From assembly GCA_964561165.1 (NCBI GenBank), contig CAZLOJ010000003.1, forward strand, positions 14,531 through 78,530: a stretch of DNA of 64,000 nt. Reading direction: 5' to 3'. Positions 1 through 8,276 of the stretch are shown one piece after another. Position 1 is the first letter of the stretch. Every line of letters starts with the position of its first letter. Both the position numbers and the translations under genes were made by a program. Source of the stretch: IMCC26077 sp964561165. Its GTDB lineage: Bacteria; Actinomycetota; Actinomycetes; Nanopelagicales; Nanopelagicaceae. The notes under the pieces were generated by a model. It searched no databases. It saw only the letters and a program-made list of their open reading frames with translations, and was not told the DNA's origin.

Positions 1-174
1 CGCAAGACCGGCAGTGATGATGGTGCCACGACTTGTTTGTGCGGCCACGAAGCCCAACATCAAACTCGCATTAGAAACCAGGCCATCGTTAACGCCCAAG
101 ACTGCAGCGCGCAGCCAACCTGAGCGGTGCGCTCTGTGCTCCAGGTTGCGTTGGTAGACCTCTTCAAGGGACAT
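1..174 (-). CDS. VIT1/CCC1-family transporter, N-terminal part
   Basis: The first 58 codons of a membrane protein run off the left edge of the window. The translation contains LGVNDGLVSNASLMLGF about 27 residues from the start, the GVNDGLVS signature at the start of the first transmembrane helix in the vacuolar iron transporter (VIT1/CCC1) family. These proteins move Fe2+ or Mn2+ across a membrane. The ATG at 174 lies 30 nt after the lgt stop on the same strand, so it is probably the last visible gene of the trp-lgt transcription unit. No strong ribosome binding site precedes it. The metal specificity cannot be judged from this fragment. Confidence 0.8.
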   Translation of the reverse strand, partial: MSLEEVYQRNLEHRAHRSGWLRAAVLGVNDGLVSNASLMLGFVAAQTSRGTIITAGLA

Positions 175-204
175 GGGGAGAAGATTAGCGCGCCGGTCGG
201 GTTA

Positions 205-1053
205 CTACTCGGCCGCCATACCGCGATTACGCTTTCGACGATCAAAGGTGGCAATCGCGGCGAACGTAAAGAGCAGAACACTGACCCAGATATTGAAGCG
301 GAGCCCTAAAATCTCTTCGCTCTCATCAATGCGAAGCCCCTCAATCCAAAAACGCCCGAATGAATAACTCGCAACGTATAGAAGGAATACTCCCCCTTCT
401 CGGAGTAACTCTCGTCGAGATACCCAGAGCAGTAAGAGCGCCACCGCAATACACCAGAGTGATTCGTAGAGAAAAGTCGGATGAAACGTTGCAAATGTTT
501 GGTAACCAGCAGGTCGTTTATTGAGTGGAACTTCTAAAGCCCAGGGCACAGTTGATGGCTTGCCAAATAATTCGATATTAAACCAGTTACCCCATCGACC
601 AATTGCTTGGGCGAGCACGATTCCGGGCGCTAGCGCATCCATGAATACTGCAAAGGACGGGAATGCGCTCTCCTTAGTGGAGTTAGTGGAGTTAGCGGAG
701 TGTCGATTCTTCAGCACGCGATAGCGCAGATACGCACCGAGTGCGCCCAGGCTGATCGCGCCCCAGATCCCAAGCCCGCCGCGCCAGATGGCGATGGCAT
801 CAAAAAAGGTTCGCTCGCTATTCCACGAGGTGGCTAAGTGATAGAGACGACCGCCGATGATGCCCGATGGCACCGCCCAATACGCAACATCTGTAACAAC
901 TCCAGGAGCCCCGCCGCGCGCAACAAAACGTCGCTCTCCCAACCAAACTGCAACGACGATTCCCGCGATGATGCAGAGCGCATAGAAGTGAACCGTTAAC
1001 GGCCCGAATTCAATGACGTTAATCGACGGAGAAGGGAGGTATGCCCACTCCAT
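205..1053 (-). CDS. lgt: Prolipoprotein diacylglyceryl transferase
   Basis: Integral membrane enzyme that transfers diacylglycerol from phosphatidylglycerol to the lipobox cysteine of prolipoproteins, the step before LspA (also in this window). The 282-residue product has several hydrophobic helices, RGGLGIWG near residue 91, the Lgt signature GRWGNWFN at 152-159 and HPTFLYES near 192. All are typical of the family and the length is normal. The loop around residues 119-128 is encoded by three tandem copies of a 9-bp unit (NSTNST), an insertion-like low-complexity piece. The gene starts 7 nt after the DsbA-like gene and follows trpA as in many Actinobacteria. Confidence 0.95.
   Translation of the reverse strand: MEWAYLPSPSINVIEFGPLTVHFYALCIIAGIVVAVWLGERRFVARGGAPGVVTDVAYWAVPSGIIGGRLYHLATSWNSERTFFDAIAIWRGGLGIWGAISLGALGAYLRYRVLKNRHSANSTNSTKESAFPSFAVFMDALAPGIVLAQAIGRWGNWFNIELFGKPSTVPWALEVPLNKRPAGYQTFATFHPTFLYESLWCIAVALLLLWVSRRELLREGGVFLLYVASYSFGRFWIEGLRIDESEEILGLRFNIWVSVLLFTFAAIATFDRRKRNRGMAAE
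674..700. repeat. Three 9-bp tandem repeats inside lgt
   Basis: The unit TTAGTGGAG occurs three times in a row (third copy TTAGCGGAG). On the coding strand it gives an Asn-Ser-Thr repeat in a predicted loop of Lgt. Because it is a multiple of three it can expand or contract without frameshift. Confidence 0.8.
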
Positions 1054-1060
1054 AGAGATA

Positions 1061-1771
1061 TTACTTAATGCCGTACTTCGCGAGTTGCGCGGTGAAACCT
1101 TCGGCAGAGTAGTAATTCACTCCTTGTGGATCGCTTTCCATAATGGTTCCGTTGATCACGACAGTTGGCGTGCCGTTGATGTTCGCATCGCCACCAGCGG
1201 CGGCCGAGTTGGTGAGCCACTTGCGGTACTTGTCGGTATTCAAACAGGCAGCAAACTTCGTTTCATCAAGACCGATTTGACCCGCCATCGAGATGACGTA
1301 TGGCTTGGTCCACGTTCCCGAATACTCTTCTTGCTGATTGGTGTACATAAAGTTCTTGTAATCCAAGAAGCGACCTTGGTCGGCAGCACAACCTGCGCCC
1401 ATGCCGGCAACTACTGATTCATCACCTAAAAATGAGAGGGTGTGGAAGACCACTTTCGTTTTGCCTTGATCAATCAGAGAGTAGATCTTCGGACCATTGA
1501 TTCCTTCAAAGCGCTTGCAGCTTGGGCATTGGAAATCTTCCCAAATATTAATCGTTGACGTTGCATCTGGATTAAAGACGATTCCATAACCATCTTCTTT
1601 GCTCGCTCCTGGTGGAATCGCGACGGTCGCTGAACTCTTATTACTAACGACAGTAAAGACAGCTCCGATGATGACAACGAGCGAGACCATTCCAATGACG
1701 ATCCAACGAGTTACTGGATCTGGTCCATTGTTTTTTCCGCCGCGCTGTGGTCCACGATTCTTTGATGCCAT
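1061..1771 (-). CDS. Membrane-anchored DsbA-like thioredoxin-fold protein
   Basis: A 236-residue protein with a Gly/Lys/Arg-rich cytoplasmic tail, one transmembrane anchor at about 22-43, and an extracytoplasmic thioredoxin-fold domain (Thioredoxin_4/DsbA family). The motif DFQCPSCKRFE places the redox pair at Cys82-Cys85 (CPSC), and INGTPTVVING contains the expected cis-proline loop. It probably oxidises or isomerises disulfides in exported proteins. It starts 9 nt after the MauE/DoxX-like gene, which is a plausible quinone-linked or electron-transfer partner. Its exact role (oxidase or reductase) cannot be told from sequence. Confidence 0.88.
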   Translation of the reverse strand: MASKNRGPQRGGKNNGPDPVTRWIVIGMVSLVVIIGAVFTVVSNKSSATVAIPPGASKEDGYGIVFNPDATSTINIWEDFQCPSCKRFEGINGPKIYSLIDQGKTKVVFHTLSFLGDESVVAGMGAGCAADQGRFLDYKNFMYTNQQEEYSGTWTKPYVISMAGQIGLDETKFAACLNTDKYRKWLTNSAAAGGDANINGTPTVVINGTIMESDPQGVNYYSAEGFTAQLAKYGIK

Positions 1772-1780
1772 ACGAAAAGC

Positions 1781-2248
1781 CTACTTCCCTCGATTATCTA
1801 GTGCAAAACGAGAATATGGTCGGAAATAGAGGTAAAAGCCTGCAATCGCCAGGCCGATATCTCGGATTATCTCTTGGAGATATTTAGTCTCCCCTGCCGC
1901 AACTTGGCCACCGCCGCCGAAACATCCACAGTCGATAGTCAGCCCGCGGGCCCACGCTGAGCTAATCGCCGCAATGAAGAGAATCATCAACAACGCGCCA
2001 AGTAAACCTGAAAGACGGGTGGCAACTCCAAGAATCAAGAGCAGGCCAAGTCCTACTTCAAACCACGGCAAAATGTAGCCAAAGAATGAAGCGAGCGAAT
2101 TTGGCAGCAACTCATATGCTCGCATCGCAGCAGCAGCCTTGTATGGATAAGGAATTTTTATCGCTCCAGCGACAAAGAGCACCCCACCGAGGGCCAAGCG
2201 CGCAATCAAAGCAATCCATGGCAAGAGTTTTTCTTTCGTTACCTTCAA
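1781..2248 (-). CDS. MauE/DoxX-family redox-associated membrane protein
   Basis: A 155-residue protein of four predicted transmembrane helices, with LARLALGGVLFVAGAIKI at the N-terminus typical of the DoxX/MauE group and a conserved DCGCFGGGG motif (Cys107 and Cys109) near the third helix. This cysteine motif marks the MauE-like proteins that pair with thioredoxin-fold proteins. Here the next gene is a DsbA-like protein, so the two probably form an extracytoplasmic thiol-redox module. The ATG overlaps the trpA stop by 4 nt, so translation is coupled to the tryptophan genes although no metabolic link is evident. Confidence 0.82.
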   Translation of the reverse strand: MKVTKEKLLPWIALIARLALGGVLFVAGAIKIPYPYKAAAAMRAYELLPNSLASFFGYILPWFEVGLGLLLILGVATRLSGLLGALLMILFIAAISSAWARGLTIDCGCFGGGGQVAAGETKYLQEIIRDIGLAIAGFYLYFRPYSRFALDNRGK

Positions 2249-3060
2249 CGCGCCCCCTTAGTTGCGCTCGCCAACGATTCAGCTAACTTCTTTAAGTTGG
2301 CCAATCCCTCGTCAAGACCCTTATTTAATAACTCTTTAATTAAGGCGCTGCCGATAATCACTCCGTCGGCATACTGCGCGACCTCTCGTGCTTGCTCCGG
2401 TGTTGAAACACCTAGTCCAACAGCAACTGGCAAATCGGTTACCTCTCGAATTCGCGTTACTAACTCTTGCGCTGAGTTCGAGATGGAATTCCGAGTGCCC
2501 GTTACTCCCATCAAACTCGCCGCGTAGACAAAACCTGAGGTAATGCTCGTTACCTTCCGCAACCGTTCCGCGGTGGTGCTTGGCGCGACAACGAAGATGG
2601 TATTGATTCCCGCCCTCGTAGCGCTCTCTGTCCAGGGCTGTGCTTGTTCAAATGAGAGATCGGGGGTAATCACTCCAGAACCACCCGCTGCTGCAATCGC
2701 ATCGGCAAAACTCTCTGCGCCAAACTGCTCAATAGGATTCCAATAGGTCATCACTACGGCGGCAGCGCCCGTTGCACTTGCATGGGCCAAAGTTGCCATC
2801 ACATCTTTTGCTTTTACCCCATTTCGTAGGGATAAATCTGCTGCTTCTTGAATAATCGGTCCATCCATTACTGGATCGCTGTAGGGGTAACCGATTTCGA
2901 TCGCGTCAAAGCCTGCTGCTACTAATACATCAATAGCCGCTTTACATCCTTCGATAGAGGGAAAACCGGCTGGAATGTATCCAATGAGGGCTGCGCGATT
3001 TTGAGCTTTGGCATCGCGGAGAACTTGCTCGAGTGCAGTTGCACCAATCTGCGTTTTCAT
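2245..3060 (-). CDS. trpA: Tryptophan synthase alpha subunit
   Basis: Cleaves indole-3-glycerol phosphate to indole and glyceraldehyde 3-phosphate, and passes indole to TrpB through the tunnel of the alpha2-beta2 complex. The 271-residue TIM barrel shows the catalytic pair in AIEIGYPYSDPVMDGP, Glu55 and Asp66, and the phosphate-binding loops later in the chain (GLGVSTPEQ, GVIIGSALIK). Length is normal. The start overlaps the end of trpB by 4 nt and the stop overlaps the MauE/DoxX gene, so it is in an operon with trpC and trpB. Confidence 0.97.
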   Translation of the reverse strand: MKTQIGATALEQVLRDAKAQNRAALIGYIPAGFPSIEGCKAAIDVLVAAGFDAIEIGYPYSDPVMDGPIIQEAADLSLRNGVKAKDVMATLAHASATGAAAVVMTYWNPIEQFGAESFADAIAAAGGSGVITPDLSFEQAQPWTESATRAGINTIFVVAPSTTAERLRKVTSITSGFVYAASLMGVTGTRNSISNSAQELVTRIREVTDLPVAVGLGVSTPEQAREVAQYADGVIIGSALIKELLNKGLDEGLANLKKLAESLASATKGAR

Positions 3061-4244
3061 ACCATTCCAAAGTATTCAGCTGCAGTTTGAACATCCTTGT
3101 CGCCACGACCGCTTAAGTTGATCAGAAGAACTGACTCTGGTCCCAACTCTTTTCCTAATTTCATCGCACCTGCCAGCGCATGGGCAGTCTCTATCGCAGG
3201 AATGATTCCTTCAGTACGACAAAGAAGTGAGAATGCCTCCATTGCCTCTCCGTCGGTAATCGGCCAATACTCAGCGCGACCAATATCGTGCAAGTGCGCA
3301 TGCTCCGGACCTACCCCCGGATAATCCAGTCCTGCTGAAATTGAATGTGACTCAATGGTCTGCCCATCTTCGTCTTGCAACATGTAGGAACGTGCGCCGT
3401 GGAGAACTCCGGGGCGTCCACCCGAAATCGCAGATGCGTGGCGACCTGTTTCCAGTCCATCACCACCTGCTTCGAGGCCAAGTAGTCGCACGCCAACATC
3501 ATCGATGAATGGATAGAAGATGCCAATTGCATTGGAGCCGCCGCCAACACATGCCAAAACCGCCGTGGGTAACGCACCTGTTAATTCAAGAACTTGTGCC
3601 CGTGCTTCGTCGCCAATGATGCGATGGAAATCTCGAACCATCACGGGAAAAGGATGTGGCCCAGCCACAGTGCCTAAGATGTAATGCGTTGTGTCAACGT
3701 TAGTTACCCAATCCCGCATTGCTTCGTTGATGGCATCCTTCAATGTTCGCGATCCTGCAGTAACAGGTACGACGGTTGCGCCGAGCAATCTCATTCGAGC
3801 GACATTGAGCGCTTGACGCTTTGTGTCTTCCTCTCCCATATAGACCACGCACTCGAGCCCAAGTAGGGCAGCTGCAGTTGCTGAGGCAACTCCATGTTGT
3901 CCTGCTCCGGTCTCAGCGATAACGCGTTTCTTACCCATTCGCTTTGTTAACAGCGCTTGCCCTAAAACATTGTTGATCTTATGTGAGCCAGTGTGATTGA
4001 GATCCTCGCGCTTGAGCAAAATCCGAGCGCCACCGCAATGTTCGGCAAATCTATGTGCTTCGGTAAGGATGCTCGGTCGTCCTGAATAGGTCTTATGTAG
4101 ATGCTCGAGTTCGGCGGCGAAGATTGGGTCGTCCTTTATTGACGCATGCATCTGCGCTAGTTCATCCAAGGCAGCAATAAGCGCCTCTGGCACATAGCGT
4201 CCGCCATAAGGCCCGAATAGTCCGGTGTCGAGGGTGACCGTCAT
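3057..4244 (-). CDS. trpB: Tryptophan synthase beta subunit
   Basis: PLP enzyme that joins indole to L-serine to make tryptophan. The 395-residue product has LKREDLNHTGSHKINN with the PLP lysine at Lys89, and the phosphate-cup sequence GGGSNAIG. It matches the TrpB1 type that partners with TrpA, consistent with trpA directly downstream. It starts 2 nt after the trpC stop. Confidence 0.97.
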   Translation of the reverse strand: MTVTLDTGLFGPYGGRYVPEALIAALDELAQMHASIKDDPIFAAELEHLHKTYSGRPSILTEAHRFAEHCGGARILLKREDLNHTGSHKINNVLGQALLTKRMGKKRVIAETGAGQHGVASATAAALLGLECVVYMGEEDTKRQALNVARMRLLGATVVPVTAGSRTLKDAINEAMRDWVTNVDTTHYILGTVAGPHPFPVMVRDFHRIIGDEARAQVLELTGALPTAVLACVGGGSNAIGIFYPFIDDVGVRLLGLEAGGDGLETGRHASAISGGRPGVLHGARSYMLQDEDGQTIESHSISAGLDYPGVGPEHAHLHDIGRAEYWPITDGEAMEAFSLLCRTEGIIPAIETAHALAGAMKLGKELGPESVLLINLSGRGDKDVQTAAEYFGMV

Positions 4245-4246
4245 GG

Positions 4247-5074
4247 CTATAGCCTACGGACTCTCTCCTGCTCTGCGCGATTTATAAATTCCGCGATGCT
4301 TCTGGCCGGATCGCCATCTTTTACGAGAGATTCACCGACCAAAATGCCCGCAGCGCCAAGGGCGCTCAAAGCGCCAACCTCCGCGCTATTGGAGATACCC
4401 GACTCTGCAATCAAGGTGATTGCTGGTGGTACCAACGGGGCAAGGGTGGCAAAAGCTGCCGGATTTATCTCAAGCGTTTTTAAGTTTCGAGCGTTGATGC
4501 CAAGGAGGTCGATGGTGAGTATTTTTTTATCTGAGAGGTGAATCACTCGGTCAATCTCCTGTGCATCGTGAACTTCGATGAGAGTTCTCATGCCGAGTGT
4601 ATGGGTGAGCCTCGAGAATTCAATGAGCTGGTCATCACTCAATGCCGCAACAATGAGCAGGATGATATCTGCCCCATATGCCCGCGCTTCATAAATTTGA
4701 TAACTATCCACGATAAATTCTTTTCTCAACACCGGGATAGTGACCGCGCTACGAACTGCTGCAAGGTCAGCTAGCGAGCCTTTGAATCTGCGCTCTTCTG
4801 TCAGAACGCTTACCGCGCATGCTCCGCCCGCTTGATATTGCCGAGCGAGTTCTGCTGGGTCATCGATTGAAGCCAGCGCACCTTTACTGGGAGATGATCT
4901 TTTTACTTCAGCGATGACGCCAAAGGTACCCATTCGAAAATGTGCGAGCACATCTATCGGCAACCCAAATGATGTTTCTTGCGCACGGAGGATGATTTCA
5001 TCGAGTGGAGTTACTTGCTTGCGTGCATCGAGATCTTCCCGTACTCCTTCGATAATCTCATCGAGAACGGTCAT
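4247..5074 (-). CDS. trpC: Indole-3-glycerol-phosphate synthase
   Basis: Converts carboxyphenylamino-deoxyribulose phosphate to indole-3-glycerol phosphate. The 275-residue barrel shows AEVKRSSPSKG (Glu56, Lys58) and LRKEFIVDSYQIYEA with the catalytic lysine, followed by the C-terminal phosphate loop IAESGIS. It is monofunctional: no TrpF domain is fused, which fits a PriA enzyme supplying TrpF activity (8273-8992). It lies between the HGxxPAAW protein and trpB. Confidence 0.96.
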   Translation of the reverse strand: MTVLDEIIEGVREDLDARKQVTPLDEIILRAQETSFGLPIDVLAHFRMGTFGVIAEVKRSSPSKGALASIDDPAELARQYQAGGACAVSVLTEERRFKGSLADLAAVRSAVTIPVLRKEFIVDSYQIYEARAYGADIILLIVAALSDDQLIEFSRLTHTLGMRTLIEVHDAQEIDRVIHLSDKKILTIDLLGINARNLKTLEINPAAFATLAPLVPPAITLIAESGISNSAEVGALSALGAAGILVGESLVKDGDPARSIAEFINRAEQERVRRL

Positions 5075-5113
5075 CGGATCGCCTTAGATATAGTCTTACG
5101 TGCGCTAACGAAA

Positions 5114-5320
5114 TTAATGAGTGGACTTCTTGCGTCCAAAACCTGCGCTCTTCATGACCAAGCCCACAATTGCACCAAGTGCTACAACGACGAACCCAGC
5201 TATTGCTACTGGAACGTTCGCCATGGGAATAGCGATGCCGGCGATGACAGACCCAACAATCACGATAATCGTGGTAGCCCAAGCGGCGGGGGTATTGCCA
5301 TGGTTATTGATGCTAGACAT
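5114..5320 (-). CDS. HGxxPAAW-family small membrane protein
   Basis: A 68-residue protein with NNHGNTPAAW at the N-terminus followed by two hydrophobic helices and a basic tail (GRKKSTH). The HGxxPAAW motif defines a small actinobacterial family that recurs inside tryptophan operons next to the Trp-associated membrane protein. Its function is not known. Here it sits between the Trp-operon membrane protein and trpC. The upstream AAGGGAGCGAG gives a good ribosome binding site. Confidence 0.82.
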   Translation of the reverse strand: MSSINNHGNTPAAWATTIIVIVGSVIAGIAIPMANVPVAIAGFVVVALGAIVGLVMKSAGFGRKKSTH

Positions 5321-5406
5321 TCTCGCTCCCTTTAAAGCTCACACGTTAATACGGCATGCTCTATTGCAATTGCTATCACAGAACCAACAACGAAATTTTA
5401 CCGCAC

Positions 5407-5664
5407 CTAATCCTCAGTTGGGTCTTCACCTTTATCGAGCGCGCGCCATGGATCTCTTACCCGCTCATACCGAGAGGGCAATCCCGCGCGCCTGGCTCCT
5501 CGGCGGACAAACAGGGGGCGAAGTAACAACGCTACGACCGTAGCCAGCGCGACAAGTGCGAGCACCGCCGACCATACCTCAAGACGTTCAGAGAGATTTC
5601 GCGATGCGAAGAGAAGGGCCAGTAGCGCAAGAAGTAAGAGCGCGAGGCTTTTTTTCTTTCGCAC
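5407..5664 (-). CDS. Trp-operon-associated membrane protein, short form
   Basis: An 85-residue protein with two hydrophobic segments and the C-terminal sequence PWRALDKGEDPTED, which matches the conserved tail (xWxALDxGEDPT) of the actinobacterial Trp biosynthesis-associated membrane protein family. Family members are commonly about twice as long with more helices, so this is a reduced version. The GTG start overlaps the trpE stop by 1 nt (TAGTG). The function is unknown; its position between trpE and trpC is the typical one. Confidence 0.75.
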   Translation of the reverse strand: MRKKKSLALLLLALLALLFASRNLSERLEVWSAVLALVALATVVALLLRPLFVRRGARRAGLPSRYERVRDPWRALDKGEDPTED

Positions 5665-7151
5665 TAGAGGGGCTTACGTAGTGAATTCGCCGTTGCAATG
5701 GCGCTCAGCACCGCGGCGGCTTTATTGACACACTCTTGTTCTTCATTTTCAGCCACTGAATCTGCGACAACTCCCGCACCAGCTTGCACATATGCAATTC
5801 CATCTTTGATGAGCGCAGTGCGAATAGCGATAGCCGAATCGAGATTGCCTCGAAAATCGATATACCCAACGATGCCACCGTATAGCCCGCGACGAGTTGG
5901 TTCTAACTCTTCAATAATTTCCATGGCGCGCGGCTTAGGTGCGCCTGAAAGAGTCCCGGCAGGAAAGACTGCTGAAAGTGCTTGCACAACAGAGACATCG
6001 TCATTCAATTCTCCGACGACCGTGGAGACTATATGCATGACATGCGAGTATCGTTCGATATTCATAAATTCAGTTACTTCGACAGAGCCTGCCTTGCATA
6101 CTCGCCCGAGATCATTTCTGCCAAGGTCAACCAACATGAGATGTTCGGCTCGCTCTTTAATATCTGCTAACAGCTCATCAGCTAACTTATTATCTTCTGC
6201 CTCACTCTTTCCGCGTGGTCGAGTTCCTGCGATGGGGTGAACCATTGCTACTCGATCGGTGATTTTAACCAAGGCTTCGGGGCTGGATCCGACTACATCA
6301 ATGCCATCGGTGAAACGTAAGAGGTACATGTATGGACTTGGATTATGCAATCGAAGCATCCGATAAACATCCAATGCGCTGGCATCGATTTGCGTTGTAA
6401 AGCGCTGCGAAAGAACTACCTGAAACGCCTCTCCAGCGAGAATCTCTTCCTTGATCTTTACAACAGCCGCGCAGTAATCAGCCGCGCTCGTGTTACGTTC
6501 AAATTTCGGCTCCACTTTTGGGCCTTGGTACGAGATTTCGCTCGACGCATCACCGGTTAAATCGTCTTGCATTCGATCTAGCCGCGCAATCGCTTCAAGA
6601 TATGCCTCATCAACTCGCTCGCTGCTGCCATCCCAATTGATTGCATTAGCAATCAAGGTGAGTGAACCGGTCGTATGATCGAAAATTGCCAAATCAGAGA
6701 TCAACATGAATGACATCTCAGGTATATGTAGATCATCTTTGGCAACAGAGGGAAGTTTCTCCATTCTTCGAACCGCGTCGTAGCCCATGAATCCAACCAG
6801 GCCACTAGTCAGCGGTGGCAAACCAGCAAGCGCAACGCTTCTCAGATGCGATGTCGTAATCTCAAGCGCCACCAATGGATCGATTCCTTCTGGTGCGCCC
6901 GCAGGTTTGGTTCCGCTCCACGTGGCAACTCCCCCACGCTCGGTTAATGTGGCATCGCTGCGCACGCCGATAAAGGAGTAACGAGACCACGTTCGACCAT
7001 TTTCAGCTGATTCAAGGAGAAAAGTGCCAGGTCGCTCTTTAGCAAGTTTGCTGTAAAGACTAAGTGGAGTCTCCGAATCAGCAAGGAGCGTGCGCGTCAC
7101 CGGAATGACCGTGTGATTCTTGGCAAACTCGCGGAAGTCTTCGATACGCAT
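5664..7151 (-). CDS. trpE: Anthranilate synthase component I
   Basis: Makes anthranilate from chorismate with ammonia delivered by a TrpG subunit, which is not in this window. The 495-residue protein has the N-terminal feedback motif LLES at residues 45-48, which binds tryptophan in other TrpE proteins, so it is probably feedback-inhibited. It also has the chorismate-binding domain signatures GEAFQVVLSQRF, PIAGTRPRGKS and GTLSGAPKPRAMEIIEELEP. The ATG overlaps the hisI stop by 1 nt (TAATG), so his and trp genes are transcribed as one unit. Confidence 0.96.
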   Translation of the reverse strand: MRIEDFREFAKNHTVIPVTRTLLADSETPLSLYSKLAKERPGTFLLESAENGRTWSRYSFIGVRSDATLTERGGVATWSGTKPAGAPEGIDPLVALEITTSHLRSVALAGLPPLTSGLVGFMGYDAVRRMEKLPSVAKDDLHIPEMSFMLISDLAIFDHTTGSLTLIANAINWDGSSERVDEAYLEAIARLDRMQDDLTGDASSEISYQGPKVEPKFERNTSAADYCAAVVKIKEEILAGEAFQVVLSQRFTTQIDASALDVYRMLRLHNPSPYMYLLRFTDGIDVVGSSPEALVKITDRVAMVHPIAGTRPRGKSEAEDNKLADELLADIKERAEHLMLVDLGRNDLGRVCKAGSVEVTEFMNIERYSHVMHIVSTVVGELNDDVSVVQALSAVFPAGTLSGAPKPRAMEIIEELEPTRRGLYGGIVGYIDFRGNLDSAIAIRTALIKDGIAYVQAGAGVVADSVAENEEQECVNKAAAVLSAIATANSLRKPL

Positions 7152-7492
7152 TAACTAATCCGTTGCCCAAAACAGCTACGTGCGCCGGTGTGGCATGCCA
7201 CTCCAGACTGTTCTACTCGCATCAACAGCGCATCGCTATCGCAATCGCTGTCAATCGAAACAACACGTTGCGTATTTCCAGATGTGGCGCCCTTGATCCA
7301 GAGTTCACCTCGACTTCTACTCCAGTATGTTGCGTTTCCCGTTGTAATGGAATGGAGCAACGCTTGTCGATTCATCCATGCAAGCATTAATACTTCAAGA
7401 GTTGTGGCTTCCTGAACAATGACAGGTACTAGCGCGTCGGGCGCGGAAAGTCGAACCTCGAGCTCTTCTGGTAATGCTGGCACGCTTTCCAC
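7151..7492 (-). CDS. hisI: Phosphoribosyl-AMP cyclohydrolase
   Basis: Third step of histidine synthesis, opening the purine ring of PR-AMP. The 113-residue protein is the stand-alone HisI domain without a HisE fusion. It shows YWSRSRGELWIKG, the metal-site aspartates in DSDCDSD, and the cysteines in GVACHTGARSCF. The GTG start at 7492 is preceded by AGGGGAG at a suitable distance. The gene is between hisF and trpE, linking the two amino-acid pathways. Confidence 0.96.
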   Translation of the reverse strand: MESVPALPEELEVRLSAPDALVPVIVQEATTLEVLMLAWMNRQALLHSITTGNATYWSRSRGELWIKGATSGNTQRVVSIDSDCDSDALLMRVEQSGVACHTGARSCFGQRIS

Positions 7493-7511
7493 TCCGATAT
7501 TCTCCCCTATT

Positions 7512-8276
7512 TCAACGAATGATGTAGCCGCGACTTCGCAGGTGCTCCTTTACTGCGCCAATCCGGAAAACGCCAAAGTGAAATACCGAAGCGGCTAGCA
7601 GCGCGTCAGCACCGGCCGCAATCGCCTTCTCAAAGTCATTGAGCGAGCCCGCCCCTCCACTTGCAATAAGCGGGGTCCGACAATGGCGCCTAGCCAGCGA
7701 AATCATTTCGATGTCATATCCGGCTCGAGTGCCATCGGCATCCATGGAATTAAGTAGCACTTCCCCGATGCCACGACGACATCCCTCTTCAATCCATGCA
7801 ATCGCATCGACGCCAGAACTCTGCCGACCTCCATGCGTAGTGACTTCAAAACCACTTGGCGTATTTGCCCGTCGCGCATCTACAGAGAGAACGAGTACCT
7901 GTGATCCAAACCGTTCACTAATCTCATTGATGAGCTCTGGACGAGCAAGAGCTGCAGTATTCACAGAGACTTTATCTGCCCCTGCCCGTAATAATTTATT
8001 GACATCATCAACCGTTCGCACACCACCGCCAACTGTCAGCGGAATGAAAACCTCTTCTGCGCAGCGCGATACCACTTCATACATAGTCTCGCGGGCCGCG
8101 CTACTTGCGGTGATGTCCAAGAATGTGAGTTCGTCTGCGCCTTCCGCGTTATAAACCTTGGCCATTTCGACTGGATCGCCAGCATCGACGAGATTGGTGA
8201 AATTCACTCCTTTGACTACGCGACCATCGGTCACATCGAGGCAGGGAATGATACGAATAGATGGGCGATTACTCAT
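7512..8276 (-). CDS. hisF: Imidazole glycerol phosphate synthase, cyclase subunit
   Basis: With HisH it makes imidazole glycerol phosphate and AICAR from PRFAR and glutamine. The 254-residue barrel has the first catalytic aspartate in IPCLDVTDGRVVKGVNF and the second in VLSVDARR. GGVRTVDD and SGGAGSLNDF form the two phosphate-binding halves. The start overlaps the priA stop by 4 nt. The HisH partner is two genes upstream. Confidence 0.97.
   Translation of the reverse strand: MSNRPSIRIIPCLDVTDGRVVKGVNFTNLVDAGDPVEMAKVYNAEGADELTFLDITASSAARETMYEVVSRCAEEVFIPLTVGGGVRTVDDVNKLLRAGADKVSVNTAALARPELINEISERFGSQVLVLSVDARRANTPSGFEVTTHGGRQSSGVDAIAWIEEGCRRGIGEVLLNSMDADGTRAGYDIEMISLARRHCRTPLIASGGAGSLNDFEKAIAAGADALLAASVFHFGVFRIGAVKEHLRSRGYIIR

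Noticed and set aside
5698..6240. Long plus-strand ORFs antisense to trpE, hisF, ftsZ and dnaE2
   Set aside because: Ser/Thr/Pro-rich shadow frames with no family features, opposite genes with clear motifs.
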